A stretch of DNA of 64,000 bases from Zetaproteobacteria bacterium CG1_02_55_237 (lineage in GTDB: Bacteria; Pseudomonadota; Zetaproteobacteria; Mariprofundales; Mariprofundaceae): assembly GCA_001871195.1 (NCBI GenBank), contig MNXA01000049.1:62001-126000 (forward strand), in the 5' to 3' direction. A model generated the notes under the pieces. That model was not told the DNA's origin. It was given only the letters and a program-made list of their open reading frames with translations, and searched no databases. Position 1 is the first letter of the stretch; the number at the start of each line of letters is the position of its first letter. A program made the translations under genes and the position numbers. Of this stretch, positions 25,466 through 34,454 are shown in pieces.

Positions 25466-26544
25466 CAGACCGCGTCTGACTGCTGGCTATCCCGATAGCG
25501 CCGATCGATCTCGCGCAACAGCACGGTGGCAGCGGCAGTCACCGGCACAGCAATCAACAGGCCTGCGAATCCGAAACGCTCGGCAGCAATGGTCAGGGCA
25601 AGCAAAATAACCAGCGGGTGCAGACCCAATCTGTCACCCAGCACCTTGGGCGCCAGATAAAAGGCTTCCAGCAGATGCACTACAGTAAATACCACCAAAA
25701 CGCCGAACAGATGCTGATCCCCGCCAAAGGTCCACAAGGACATCAGGCTTGCCGCACCAAAACCACCGATCAGGCCGACATACGGAATAAAGGCCAACAG
25801 ACCGGAAATCAGGCCGATAGCCAGCGCAAAGGGAATACCGGCCAGATACAAGCCAATGCTGTAAAGCACGGCAAGGATCAGACAAATAGAAAACTGACCG
25901 CGCAGAAAGGCACTGATCATGGTATCAATTTCCCCAGTCAGGCGCAGAATCAGATCTCGGCTACCATGCGGCAGACGATCCTTGACCAGATTGCCGATTT
26001 TCTCCCAGTCGTAGAGCAGGTAGAAAGCGAACAGCGGCACCAGAATCACCTTGAACAAACCGAGAATCGTTCCCAGCATATTCGTCACCGCGGACAATCC
26101 CCAATGCGCCCATGGCGATAATTTTTCCAGCCCAAGCTCCCTGACCTGTTCGTTCAGCCACTGACTCCAGCGCTCCAGATCACCACCGATATCCACGCCG
26201 AGATTGGCTAGCACCCAAGGCGCCCATTGATCCTTCAGGCGCAAGACAATATCAGGAAGCCCCTGCACCACATGGATGGCTTGCGTCACAAGCGGTGGCA
26301 AGAGCAACACCATACTCAGTACTGCCACACTCAGACCAAACACAAAGACCAGCGGCGTGGCGATATTGCGTGATATACCATGGGCATGCAGCCAGGCAAC
26401 CAATGGCACCAGCAGGTAGGCCATCAGCCAAGCGACAAGCAGAGGGCCTGCCACACCGGAAAGAAGCCACAGAATACCTGCCACGGCGAGCAGGAAAAGC
26501 CCAACCGTCAGCCACCATTGCCATGAACGATTTGCCAGCATCAT
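25465..26544 (-). CDS. AI-2E/PerM family membrane protein
   Basis: From the ATG at 26544 the protein has 359 residues with about eight membrane helices. The last part contains GLISGLLAFIPYVG and VFTVVHLLEAFYLAPKVLGDRLGLHPLVILLAL, both diagnostic of the AI-2E transporter (PerM/YdiK/TqsA) family. Family members export small molecules or act as antiporters; the substrate here is unknown. The longer open frame starts inside the pgsA-like gene, and the chosen start makes an ATGA overlap with its stop. The hda-like gene follows directly. Confidence 0.88.
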   Translation of the reverse strand: MMLANRSWQWWLTVGLFLLAVAGILWLLSGVAGPLLVAWLMAYLLVPLVAWLHAHGISRNIATPLVFVFGLSVAVLSMVLLLPPLVTQAIHVVQGLPDIVLRLKDQWAPWVLANLGVDIGGDLERWSQWLNEQVRELGLEKLSPWAHWGLSAVTNMLGTILGLFKVILVPLFAFYLLYDWEKIGNLVKDRLPHGSRDLILRLTGEIDTMISAFLRGQFSICLILAVLYSIGLYLAGIPFALAIGLISGLLAFIPYVGLIGGFGAASLMSLWTFGGDQHLFGVLVVFTVVHLLEAFYLAPKVLGDRLGLHPLVILLALTIAAERFGFAGLLIAVPVTAAATVLLREIDRRYRDSQQSDAV

Positions 26545-27101
26545 CCCCCCTTCTCCGCATGCACGGCCTTCAAGGTCCACAACACCATATATTGCACACC
26601 GGAAGCCACCGTAAGGCCAAAGGTAACCCACACGGCAATGAGCATCAGCGTTTCTGGAAAGCCGTAAGCCATATGCAACAGGGCCAGCAGCACGTAGAAA
26701 ATCTGCGCAACCGTGGTGCTCTTGGAAAGAAAAGTCGGCTCCATGCGCAGGCTTCGCGTCACCAGTTCATAGAGGGCTGCGCCGCCAATAATGATCGCAT
26801 CACGGAAAATCACGGCAAGAAACACAAACAGCGGCACCTCATCGACATAAAACAGACAAACCATGGTGCTGACCAGCATCAACTTATCAGCCAGCGGATC
26901 GAGATATGCGCCCACTGTGGTGCGCATATTGAAGTGCTTGGCAATGGCCCCGTCGAGCATGTCGGTAAATCCGGCAACGGCCATAAAGATCAGCGCCTGC
27001 AAGGGCTGATCCATCAGGATAAAATAAACGATCACCGGGGTCAGCAGAATGCGCCCCAGCGTCAGCAGATTGGGAATGTTGATAACCTGTCCCATCAGCA
27101 A
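26541..27101 (-). CDS. pgsA: CDP-alcohol phosphatidyltransferase (PgsA-like)
   Basis: The 186-residue membrane protein contains the CDP-alcohol phosphotransferase signature TDMLDGAIAK followed by AYLDPLADKLM (residues about 45-72), which binds metal and the CDP-alcohol. Length and start (INIPNLLTLGRILLTPVIVYF) match PgsA, which makes phosphatidylglycerol phosphate from CDP-diacylglycerol and glycerol-3-phosphate. The motif has Lys in place of the usual Arg after DGxxA. A related alcohol specificity (for example cardiolipin synthase type) cannot be excluded. It lies between the DUF2066 gene (22 nt upstream) and the PerM-like gene. Confidence 0.85.
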   Translation of the reverse strand: MLMGQVINIPNLLTLGRILLTPVIVYFILMDQPLQALIFMAVAGFTDMLDGAIAKHFNMRTTVGAYLDPLADKLMLVSTMVCLFYVDEVPLFVFLAVIFRDAIIIGGAALYELVTRSLRMEPTFLSKSTTVAQIFYVLLALLHMAYGFPETLMLIAVWVTFGLTVASGVQYMVLWTLKAVHAEKGG

Positions 27102-27123
27102 TGTCGCATCAAAGTGCCACCAT

Positions 27124-28038
27124 TTACTGTATCACCCAACTGCCATCGGCAAGCCGGTCCATCCGGTAACCACGGCGGGCAAACCACTCCCCCAGCCAAC
27201 TCGTATCACCACCTTCGAGCTGCACCCTGTAACGCTGCATATCGTGACCCAAACGGATAGGTGTAAGGCTTCGCACGCGCGGATCGTGGCCCAGCGATTC
27301 CTCCAGGGCCACCTGCTCCAGTAAGTTGCCTGAGCGCTGCACAATCAGTTCGATAGTGAATTCACTCACACCACCTTCAGCCCCCTGAGTACTGGAAAGA
27401 GCCAGCGCATCGTAGGCATAGGCATCGCGCGCCTTGAGCAACACCTCATCAAGCCAGTCTTGCAGAACAGGCAGGGAGTCTGCATCGGTAATCTCGCGCG
27501 TTTCAACAAACTCAGCCAATCTGGACTGGCCGCGCACCGACAATTCGACACGCTGGGAATCCAGCCAGCGCCACGCCACAACAAGGCCCGCGCCATCATC
27601 GCTTAGTTCGATACCATGTGCCGGGGCTAATCGTGAAGAATCTTCCTCAAGCAACTGGGTCGTCTGCCGCATTTCCTGTCCTGCAGCATTGCGCACACTT
27701 AGCAGCAGGTGAAAACGCGGAGGAGTGACGATAGCTGCAATGTTCGCCTCACGCAGTGCTGCAAAAACCCTTTCTCCCTGAAACTCGATCACTGTAACTT
27801 CGCGACCTGGGACAATTCTCGCCACCATACTGCTGTCGCTACCGAGGGTATCGGCAAGACGACGCTGTGCCACAGGGACAATGCGATCCCAAAGGATTGG
27901 CAATGCCTCCTTGAGAAGCAGACCGGTATCGGGCGTTCCCTGTAAGGATGCATCTTCAATCAGCTCAACCGTAAATCGGGCATCACCTTCCTGCGCGCAA
28001 ACAGAAAGAGGCACAACAAGCTGAAGCAATAATGCCAA
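27124..28038 (-). CDS. DUF2066 periplasmic protein
   Basis: The 304-residue protein fits the DUF2066 family, whose genes are often next to perM and hda as here. It has an N-terminal hydrophobic export sequence ending near VCAQ, then a domain with DTGLLLKEALPILWDRIVP. The first codon in the frame is a TTG at 28038 with no basic residues before the hydrophobic stretch. The frame stays open upstream with an Arg (ARFSPVVCVG), so the real start may be a non-standard codon nearer 28080. Function is unknown. Confidence 0.78.
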   Translation of the reverse strand: MALLLQLVVPLSVCAQEGDARFTVELIEDASLQGTPDTGLLLKEALPILWDRIVPVAQRRLADTLGSDSSMVARIVPGREVTVIEFQGERVFAALREANIAAIVTPPRFHLLLSVRNAAGQEMRQTTQLLEEDSSRLAPAHGIELSDDGAGLVVAWRWLDSQRVELSVRGQSRLAEFVETREITDADSLPVLQDWLDEVLLKARDAYAYDALALSSTQGAEGGVSEFTIELIVQRSGNLLEQVALEESLGHDPRVRSLTPIRLGHDMQRYRVQLEGGDTSWLGEWFARRGYRMDRLADGSWVIQ

Positions 28039-28076
28039 CCCGACGCAAACAACCGGGGAAAATCTTGCGACAGTGG

Positions 28077-28589
28077 CTATTTGACTATCCTCAGATGACC
28101 CACGCGTCGACCGGCGGGGGATGGGACATCGGCATCCACGATAGCGGAAACGGTGTGCTCCTGACTCATGGCTGGAGAGGGAATAGAAGAAATGGCATCG
28201 CCATCCTCATCCTGGTCGGTATCGTCGCGCATACTGCGCACCGCTTTAACCACTGCACGAATTGTTTCTGGCACATCATCCTCCCACAGAATGCCATTCT
28301 CCAATTGCTGCTCAGGCATATACGCCGCCCAGATAGCCTGCATGGGAATAACACAATGGAATGGGCTGCCGGAAAAGGTGAGATCTGATTCAAGGGAATC
28401 ATCGGTGATACGAATGTGCTGCGGCATGCGCACATTAAGCACCAACCTGAGCGCTGGATCGCCGCGCAGATACTCCGGCACCAGAATATCGTCGCCGGTT
28501 GTGTTCACCACAATATAAATTCGCCCATGCCGCGAGAAATACGCACGCAGCTCACGGGCCTTGGCAGCCCCGGCCAATTCGATGCTCAT
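28077..28589 (-). CDS. sspB: ClpXP adaptor SspB
   Basis: SspB delivers ssrA-tagged and other proteins to ClpXP. From the ATG at 28589, which has a perfect GGAGGTG upstream, the protein has 170 residues. The N-terminal substrate-binding domain (about 1-110: IYIVVNTTGDDILVPEYLRG, LVLNVRMPQHI, FHCVIPMQAIWAAYM) is followed by an acidic flexible linker (DDTDQDEDGD) and the C-terminal tail GHLRIVK, matching the ClpX-binding XB motif LRVVK. Earlier in-frame starts lie in the rnpB region and are rejected. No sspA is adjacent. Confidence 0.92.
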   Translation of the reverse strand: MSIELAGAAKARELRAYFSRHGRIYIVVNTTGDDILVPEYLRGDPALRLVLNVRMPQHIRITDDSLESDLTFSGSPFHCVIPMQAIWAAYMPEQQLENGILWEDDVPETIRAVVKAVRSMRDDTDQDEDGDAISSIPSPAMSQEHTVSAIVDADVPSPAGRRVGHLRIVK

Positions 28590-28639
28590 ATGCACCTCCG
28601 TATACCGCATCTTAGCTACGACAGCACAACAAGACAAAA

Positions 28640-29010
<371 letters not shown>

Positions 29011-29099
29011 CGGCGATGGTAGCCGGCATGACTAGAAGATGCATCCCCCCATCGACCGCGCTATAGTCAGCTCAAGAATAGACAAGCAAGGGGTTATCG

Positions 29100-30422
29100 G
29101 TGCGTATCGGTCTGCTGATTATTGCCATTATCTGCCTTCAACTCACAGGCCCGCAGCCCTTGTTGGCCGCTGACAACTACACCTATTACGGTACTGAGGA
29201 CAATGCTCCGATTCTGCCTCGCGCCATTCAAAACATTGAAATCAGTGGCCTGAAAAAAACCCAGCCGCGAACTGTACTGCGCGAACTACCCTTCAGCGTC
29301 GGCGATACTTGGCAGGAAAGCGATAAGGCGACCGGTGAGCGCCGCCTGCGTAACACAGGCCTGTTTGCCGAGGCTATCATCACCCCACCAGACAGGGACG
29401 GCTTGGTACATATCTGGGTACGCGACCGCTGGTCACTGTTCGTGCTTCCCGAGGCATCGCGCTCCGACATAGGCAAAACCAGCGCCGGTATCGCCGCTAC
29501 CGAGCACAATATGTGGGGCCTGAATCACAATGTGCGCCTGGCCACGCGTGAAGAAACCGGCAAGAACTTTACCGGGGTCAAGGGCACGAGCTTTTCCGGC
29601 AGCTACCTGTGGCGGCGGATCAATGACGGACCGCTCAGCCTGAGCTTTTCCGGCAATACCGGCCAGCGGGTTTTCGACACCTTCCAGAATGGCCAACTGT
29701 ATAGCCAATACAGGGAACAAAATGTCAGTTGGGCCACGCAACTCAGCATGGCGCACGGCCCTGTGCCCGGAGAAGGCTGGGGCAGCCTTCTTGGCTTTTC
29801 CAGCAGTCTGTCCAGTTTCACACTTATGTCCGGGCCACCCTCGACTACGGTCATTGCCAAACACCGCAATGCCATACAAGCAGGCGTCACCTACCAATTA
29901 ATCGACGACAACATCACCTGGCTGACAGGCACCAGCTTCAACTATACATGGGATATCGCGCACCGCGGCCTCGGCTCCAATCTCAATGTGTACCGCCAAA
30001 CATCGTCGTTCTCCAGTCATATCCCCATTCTGGACACCGGCAGCACCTTCGATTTCCGCATCAGTGGCGGCGGTGCAACCGGCAGTGTGGCGCAGGACGG
30101 CCTGTTCGATATCGGCGACGGCCGTGGCCTGCGCGGCTACCTGCCCGGCGAACTGCAGGGCACCTATTACGTGTACAGCAACCTTGAAGGGCGCATACCG
30201 ATCAAGCCGGGTAGCAATTTTCAATTGGTCGGCTTTACCGATGTCGGGCAGATATGGAATCTCGGCAGGCGTGCTCTTGATAAGAGTGTCATCGTCGGGG
30301 TCGGAGCTGGCGCCCGGCTCACTCTACGCTGGCTGGTCAACGGTACCTTTCGCACCGATGCCTCTTACGGCTTGGCCACCAGTAACTGGCGCTTCTATTT
30401 CGGTACCTCGCAGGCGTTTTAG
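29100..30422 (+). CDS. Omp85-superfamily outer membrane protein with one POTRA-like domain
   Basis: The 440-residue protein starts with GTG at 29100, preceded by AAGGGG. It has a signal peptide (about 1-24), a single POTRA-like domain (about 40-110: IQNIEISGLKKTQPRTVLREL, then RRLRNTGLFAEAI) and a C-terminal beta-barrel with LFDIGDGRGLRGY, the conserved RGY/RGF loop motif of Omp85 proteins. It is shorter than BamA (about 800) or TamA (about 580), and its neighbours do not include tamB. It may insert or export a specific substrate, but this is inference. It is divergent from rnpB. Confidence 0.82.
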   Translation: MRIGLLIIAIICLQLTGPQPLLAADNYTYYGTEDNAPILPRAIQNIEISGLKKTQPRTVLRELPFSVGDTWQESDKATGERRLRNTGLFAEAIITPPDRDGLVHIWVRDRWSLFVLPEASRSDIGKTSAGIAATEHNMWGLNHNVRLATREETGKNFTGVKGTSFSGSYLWRRINDGPLSLSFSGNTGQRVFDTFQNGQLYSQYREQNVSWATQLSMAHGPVPGEGWGSLLGFSSSLSSFTLMSGPPSTTVIAKHRNAIQAGVTYQLIDDNITWLTGTSFNYTWDIAHRGLGSNLNVYRQTSSFSSHIPILDTGSTFDFRISGGGATGSVAQDGLFDIGDGRGLRGYLPGELQGTYYVYSNLEGRIPIKPGSNFQLVGFTDVGQIWNLGRRALDKSVIVGVGAGARLTLRWLVNGTFRTDASYGLATSNWRFYFGTSQAF

Positions 30423-30447
30423 CTCCTTTCCTCAAGGAGAAACATTT

Positions 30448-31089
30448 CTACCGCACCTCCGCTTGTAGAATCTGGCGACAAAGTTCAGGGAAGCTTGCAG
30501 CATGAAAATCCCAAGGCTCGCGAGGTTCTTTTGCCGAAACCAGCGCCGTTCGCGCCCCTATGTCGCGCGCCGCTGCGAGATTGTCCTCCATGTCATCGAT
30601 GACAAGGGCCTTCGCCGCGGACACGCCCTCGGCCTCAAGCAGGAACCCAAGTGTGGTGCTGCATGGCTTCGGCATGTAGGCATTGAATCGGATGTCGTAG
30701 ATAGTTGAAAAATGCCGCTCAATGCCGAGGGCAGCAAGCACCCGTCCGGCATGCTCGCGCGTGCCGTTGGTATGAATAACCTTGCGCCCGGTCAGTGCGG
30801 ATAGTGCTTCATCGAGTGATGCGTCCGGCTGCAGCATCTCATGCACGGCAATATCGTGCACCTCATGCAGGAAGCCCTCCGGCTCCGTACCGTGATGCAG
30901 TATCAGGCCGCGCAGCGTCGTGCCGTAGCGACGCCAGTAATCAATGCGCAGTTCGTTGGCCCGGGCCTCGTCCACACCCAGTTCACGCGACACAAAGGCT
31001 GTCATGCGTTCGTCCATGTGCGCAAATACCCCGCAATCAGCGGCGTAAAGGGTATTATCCAGATCGACAACAATAAGCTCGAAAGGCAT
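30448..31089 (-). CDS. HAD-family hydrolase, pyrimidine 5'-nucleotidase type
   Basis: The 213-residue protein has the HAD motif I VVDLDNTLYAA (Asp9, Asp11), motif II HTNGT, Lys in MPKPC, and motif IV VIDDMEDNLAAA. FELIVVDLDNTLY is characteristic of the pyrimidine 5'-nucleotidase (PynA/YjjG-like) subgroup, which removes phosphate from UMP/CMP-like nucleotides; the exact substrate is inferred from family resemblance. It is convergent with the Omp85 gene and divergent from the glycine-zipper gene. Confidence 0.85.
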   Translation of the reverse strand: MPFELIVVDLDNTLYAADCGVFAHMDERMTAFVSRELGVDEARANELRIDYWRRYGTTLRGLILHHGTEPEGFLHEVHDIAVHEMLQPDASLDEALSALTGRKVIHTNGTREHAGRVLAALGIERHFSTIYDIRFNAYMPKPCSTTLGFLLEAEGVSAAKALVIDDMEDNLAAARDIGARTALVSAKEPREPWDFHAASFPELCRQILQAEVR

Positions 31090-31180
31090 AGCTCATCCTA
31101 TGTCGCATTTCCCTGCCATGCACCTGTCAGGGTAAAAATTGGATTTGTCGGCATAGGATATTGCAGCTAGTTTCCTGCGC

Positions 31181-31453
31181 ATGAAACTACACTGCACACC
31201 CGTCGAAAACATGCTGCCTGGCAGCGCTGTGCTGTTTCTTTCCTGCTTCCTTCTACTCGCCTCCTGCTCAACCGTTCAGCAACAACAGGCGACAACCATG
31301 GGCGGCATTCAGGGAGCCACAACCGGTGCAGTCATCGGCGCAGCGAGCAACAAACCCGTGCAGGGAGCAGTCATCGGTGCGGTCATCGGTGCGACAACCG
31401 GTGCAATCCTGTCCAGCCCACAGCCCGCATCCCAACCGATTGCCAGCCAATAA
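31181..31453 (+). CDS. glycine-zipper lipoprotein
   Basis: The 90-residue precursor has a lipoprotein signal peptide ending LLASC (lipidation at Cys29). A glycine-zipper region GGIQGATTGAVIGAASNK then VQGAVIGAVIGATTGAIL (about 40-75) follows, as in YMGG/OmpA-like glycine-zipper proteins that insert in the outer membrane or span it. A shorter form starting at the internal Met11 is possible. The 88-nt stretch after it contains a perfect 14-bp palindrome GCTTGCCGGCAAGC at 31502-31515 without a T-run. Confidence 0.75.
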   Translation: MKLHCTPVENMLPGSAVLFLSCFLLLASCSTVQQQQATTMGGIQGATTGAVIGAASNKPVQGAVIGAVIGATTGAILSSPQPASQPIASQ

Positions 31454-31541
31454 ACAGACGAAGTAAAGACCTACAAACAGCCCAACAACTTAGCTACAGG
31501 AGCTTGCCGGCAAGCCATCCGACAGCCCCCAATCAACAAGT

Positions 31542-32327
31542 CTACAGCGTTTTCAGATAGGCAATGAGATCAGCCTGAGCTGCAGGATCACAGATACGCT
31601 GCACTCCCATTTTCGTTTTGGCTGAGGCATCCCCTGTGAAGCTTTTCACACCCTGAGTCGAATCACACACCCATGCTGCCAGATGCGCCTCATCCCAGCT
31701 CCATGCCTTGCCCGGCTTAATGAAATCGGTGAACTTGTAGCTGAATCCGGCAGCGGAACCTGCCTCGCGACCAAAGATGCCGGCAAGTCCAGGCCCCATC
31801 TTGTTTTTCGCATCAAAACTATGACAGACAGCGCATTTTCGGGCCAATTTCTTGCCGCTTGCCGCATCCCCGGCCGCAGCAGAGGCGACCGCCTTTGTCG
31901 CCACAGGGGCTGCCGCCTGAGGCTTGGCTGGCACGGCAGCTGCCTTCGTTTCTGTCTTGGCCACGGTAAGACTGTCGGCCATACTCGAGGCCTTCGCCTC
32001 TGCCGCATCAGCCATACTCCTGGCCTGCGCCGCTGCTGCCTCGGCCGCACTCCTGGCCTTCGCCGCTGCTGCCTCGGCCGCACTCCTGGCCTTCGCCGCT
32101 GCTGCCTCAGCCGCACTCCTAGCCTTCGCCGCCTCGGCCTCGGCTATGCTCTTGGCCTTCGCCGCCGATTCACTCACTGCGTCGGCGACCTTTTCGGCCG
32201 CAGCGCTTGCCGCTTGCTGGGCGGAGGCCACCGGTTCACTGGCCGGCGGAGTGGTCTTTTCGGGTTCGTTTCCCTGACATGCGCCAAGCACCAGCAACAG
32301 GGTTATGCCAACAAGGCATCGTTTCAT
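31542..32327 (-). CDS. c-type cytochrome lipoprotein with alanine-rich 11-residue repeats
   Basis: The 261-residue precursor has a lipobox LLVLGAC (Cys17). A long Ala/Glu/Lys region (about 35-150) with four near-identical copies of AAKARSAAEAA follows, then a class I cytochrome c domain with heme motif CAVCH (Cys165, Cys168, His169) and a downstream Met in KTKMGVQ as possible axial ligand. The 11-residue period fits a hendecad coiled coil, so the heme may be held away from the membrane on a rod. It could carry electrons in the periplasm; partners are not in the window. The repeat region is encoded by tandem 33-bp units (about 32028-32160). Confidence 0.85.
   Translation of the reverse strand: MKRCLVGITLLLVLGACQGNEPEKTTPPASEPVASAQQAASAAAEKVADAVSESAAKAKSIAEAEAAKARSAAEAAAAKARSAAEAAAAKARSAAEAAAAQARSMADAAEAKASSMADSLTVAKTETKAAAVPAKPQAAAPVATKAVASAAAGDAASGKKLARKCAVCHSFDAKNKMGPGLAGIFGREAGSAAGFSYKFTDFIKPGKAWSWDEAHLAAWVCDSTQGVKSFTGDASAKTKMGVQRICDPAAQADLIAYLKTL
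32028..32160 (-). repeat. tandem 33-bp repeats coding the alanine-rich linker of the cytochrome
   Basis: About four copies of a 33-base unit coding AAKARSAAEAA. The last copies diverge. The near-identity at DNA level suggests recent expansion, so copy number may vary between strains. Confidence 0.75.
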
Positions 32328-32494
32328 GACAACCTCCTCGAAATGATTTTTTCTTACTCTAGCAGAAGAAGCCTGTCCTCACAGCGGAAAAGTCCCCCCC
32401 GGGTGCTGTGGTCTTGCAAAACCGGCGCGATTCTTGCTCGAGTTTTGTAGATAAAACAACGTGTTCAGACTATAAAGAAAACATGGAGGATGCC

Positions 32495-32593
32495 ATGTAC
32501 CACACGATGCACCTTCGCTGCTTCCGACCGATAAATCTTACCCTGCCGATCCTCTTGATCCTGCTGGCCTTCGCCGCAGCCCTTCTTTTCTGA
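32495..32593 (+). CDS. possible 32-residue single-span membrane peptide
   Basis: A short frame starts at ATG 32495 with GGAGG six bases upstream and encodes MYHTMHLRCFRPINL, then a hydrophobic helix TLPILLILLAFAAALLF. The ribosome-binding site and the membrane helix favour a real small protein, but length and lack of family recognition leave it uncertain. The longer frame starting at 32408 has no such support. Confidence 0.4.
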   Translation: MYHTMHLRCFRPINLTLPILLILLAFAAALLF

Positions 32594-32623
32594 AAATAAT
32601 TCAGACGAAATATAACAGGCAAA

Positions 32624-32758
32624 ATTTCACCACAAAGTTCACGAAGCCAATGCAACATGGATGGTTTTTCTTCTCGATTTGGTTTTGACTTCCGGTCCCC
32701 TTTGCAGTCGTGTCGGCGCAGAGTCCGGATCTTCTGCTTCGTGTCCTTCGTGGTAAAT
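32624..32758. repeat. extragenic element with terminal inverted repeats
   Basis: ATTTCACCACAAAGTTC plus ACGAAG (32624-32646) is nearly the reverse complement of CTTCGTGTCCTTCGTGG plus TAAAT (32737-32758), with one indel and a few mismatches. The 90 nt between have no gene. The CTTCGTG-CCTTCGTGG pattern is, from memory, a common dispersed extragenic repeat type in proteobacteria. A search for other copies in this genome would settle it. Confidence 0.55.
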
Positions 32759-32771
32759 CCTTGCTTTCCCC

Positions 32772-33566
32772 TTACCCCTTCCCTGGACCCTTAAACAACA
32801 CCACTAGCCAGACGCCGCCGACCACCAACATCAGCGAGGATAACAGCATGCCCATGGTTACCGGCCCAAACAGAAATCCGAGCTGCACATCGGGCTGGCG
32901 GAACTGTTCGCAGAAGATGCGCGCCAACGCATAACCCACCAGGAACAACGCCACACGCGTACCCGCAGGCCAATCGAAGCGACGCGTGCTCCACAACAGG
33001 GCAAAAAGCGCCACGCCTTCAAGGCTGAGTTCGTAGAGCTGGCTGGGGTGTCGCGGGTCTGGCCCGGCATAGGGGAATATCATGCCCCATGGCATATCCG
33101 TCACCCGTCCCCACAGCTCACCGTTGATGAAATTACCCAGACGCCCGAGCGCCAGACCAAGTGGCGCTACGGTGAAGATACGGTCGGCAAGCAGAAGGAA
33201 GGGAAGCTTATGCCTGCGACAATAAAACCAGCCGGCCAGCACCGGCCCCAGCATACCACCGTGAAATGACATACCGCCCTGCCAGACATACAGAACCTCA
33301 AGCGGATGCTCAAGATAGTAGGAGCCGTTATAGAAGATAACATAGGCCAGACGCCCACCCAGCACCACGCCGAGAATCAACCAGCTGAACAAGCCCTCAA
33401 AGTGTTCCGGAGATACAGATGTACCCCACTCGCCACGCGTCAGCATCTGTAGTTTGGCTAGCTGATAGATGGCTAGAAAACCAAGCACGTACATCAGTCC
33501 ATACCAATGGATGGCCAAGGGACCTAGCTGGATGGCTACCGGATCAATCTGCGGCCAGTGCAACAT
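32772..33566 (-). CDS. lgt: prolipoprotein diacylglyceryl transferase
   Basis: Lgt attaches diacylglycerol from phosphatidylglycerol to the lipobox cysteine of lipoproteins in the inner membrane. From the ATG at 33566 the protein has 264 residues and about seven membrane helices. It has YGLMYVLGF, the HGGMLG motif (conserved His) and the signature LGRLGNFINGELWG. The start makes a TGATG overlap with the uppP stop. Several lipoproteins in the window (31181, 31542, 47023) are its likely substrates. Confidence 0.97.
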   Translation of the reverse strand: MLHWPQIDPVAIQLGPLAIHWYGLMYVLGFLAIYQLAKLQMLTRGEWGTSVSPEHFEGLFSWLILGVVLGGRLAYVIFYNGSYYLEHPLEVLYVWQGGMSFHGGMLGPVLAGWFYCRRHKLPFLLLADRIFTVAPLGLALGRLGNFINGELWGRVTDMPWGMIFPYAGPDPRHPSQLYELSLEGVALFALLWSTRRFDWPAGTRVALFLVGYALARIFCEQFRQPDVQLGFLFGPVTMGMLLSSLMLVVGGVWLVVLFKGPGKG

Positions 33567-34333
33567 CAGACAGCCACCCACAGCAGCAAAGCGCCGAACA
33601 GGATGCGGTACACACCGAAGGCGACGAAGGTGAAGCGCTGTAAAAAGCTGATAAACAGACGCATAACCAGCCAGGCAGAAACAAAGGCGACGACAAAGCC
33701 GGCCAGCAGCGGCATCAACTGAGCACCGGAAAAATCGTGATAATGCTTAAGCAAATCAAATCCGCTGGCCGCCAGCATGACGGGCAAAGCGAGCAGGAAG
33801 GAGAATTCAGCACTGGATTTGCGATCAAGGCCAACCAGCAAGGCGCCGATGATGGAAGCACCCGCCCGGCTGGTGCCGGGAATCAGGGCAAAAACCTGCG
33901 CGACACCAATCCACATGGCCTGCCTGTAGCTCATGTCCTCAACGCGCTTCACCCTATATTCCTTTCCGCGATGCAGATATTCCACCAGCAGGAAAACAAT
34001 GCCGCCGACAATGAACATGACGGCAACCGTTTCAACGGTGAACATGGCTTTGATCTGCTTGTGCAGCAACAGACCGACAATGCCGACGGGGATAAAGGCC
34101 AGCACCACCTTTTTCCATAACTCGATATGCCCGAGGGTGAATTTCTCGCGGTAATTAGCCACCACTGCAAGGATGGCCGCCAGCTGGATAATGACTTCGA
34201 ATGCCTTGTTATCCTCGCTTTGCGCGATACCCAGCCAATGACTGGCGACAATCATGTGACCGGTGGAGGAAATGGGCAGGAACTCCGTCACACCCTCGAT
34301 AATCGCCAGTAAAACCGCCTGCAAAACATCCAT
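33566..34333 (-). CDS. uppP: undecaprenyl-diphosphatase
   Basis: UppP recycles undecaprenyl diphosphate to the monophosphate carrier for peptidoglycan and glycan synthesis. The protein (255 residues from the ATG at 34333) has the [14 protein letters not shown] motif at its start and [13 protein letters not shown] near residue 165, the two catalytic motifs. An ATG three codons earlier at 34342 is also possible, but GGGA fits the 34333 start better. lgt follows with an overlap. Confidence 0.96.
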   Translation of the reverse strand: MDVLQAVLLAIIEGVTEFLPISSTGHMIVASHWLGIAQSEDNKAFEVIIQLAAILAVVANYREKFTLGHIELWKKVVLAFIPVGIVGLLLHKQIKAMFTVETVAVMFIVGGIVFLLVEYLHRGKEYRVKRVEDMSYRQAMWIGVAQVFALIPGTSRAGASIIGALLVGLDRKSSAEFSFLLALPVMLAASGFDLLKHYHDFSGAQLMPLLAGFVVAFVSAWLVMRLFISFLQRFTFVAFGVYRILFGALLLWVAV

Positions 34334-34454
34334 GTGCATCATCCCGTTCGTCTATCGTTAACCTTGTCGGCACTCTACGTAATGTAAATTCGAAACAACA
34401 CTGTTAGCGTTTTCCTTGCAAAGACAACACCTTATCCAGGCCCCGGAGGCATGC

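Noticed and set aside
26295-27260. 321-codon plus-strand open frame
   Set aside because: It covers the perM-like and pgsA-like genes in antisense and is rich in Gln/His/Arg, typical of shadows.
31502-31515. Perfect palindrome GCTTGCCGGCAAGC as a terminator
   Set aside because: It has no loop of useful size and no T-run on either strand; it may be a protein site, but nothing supports a specific one.
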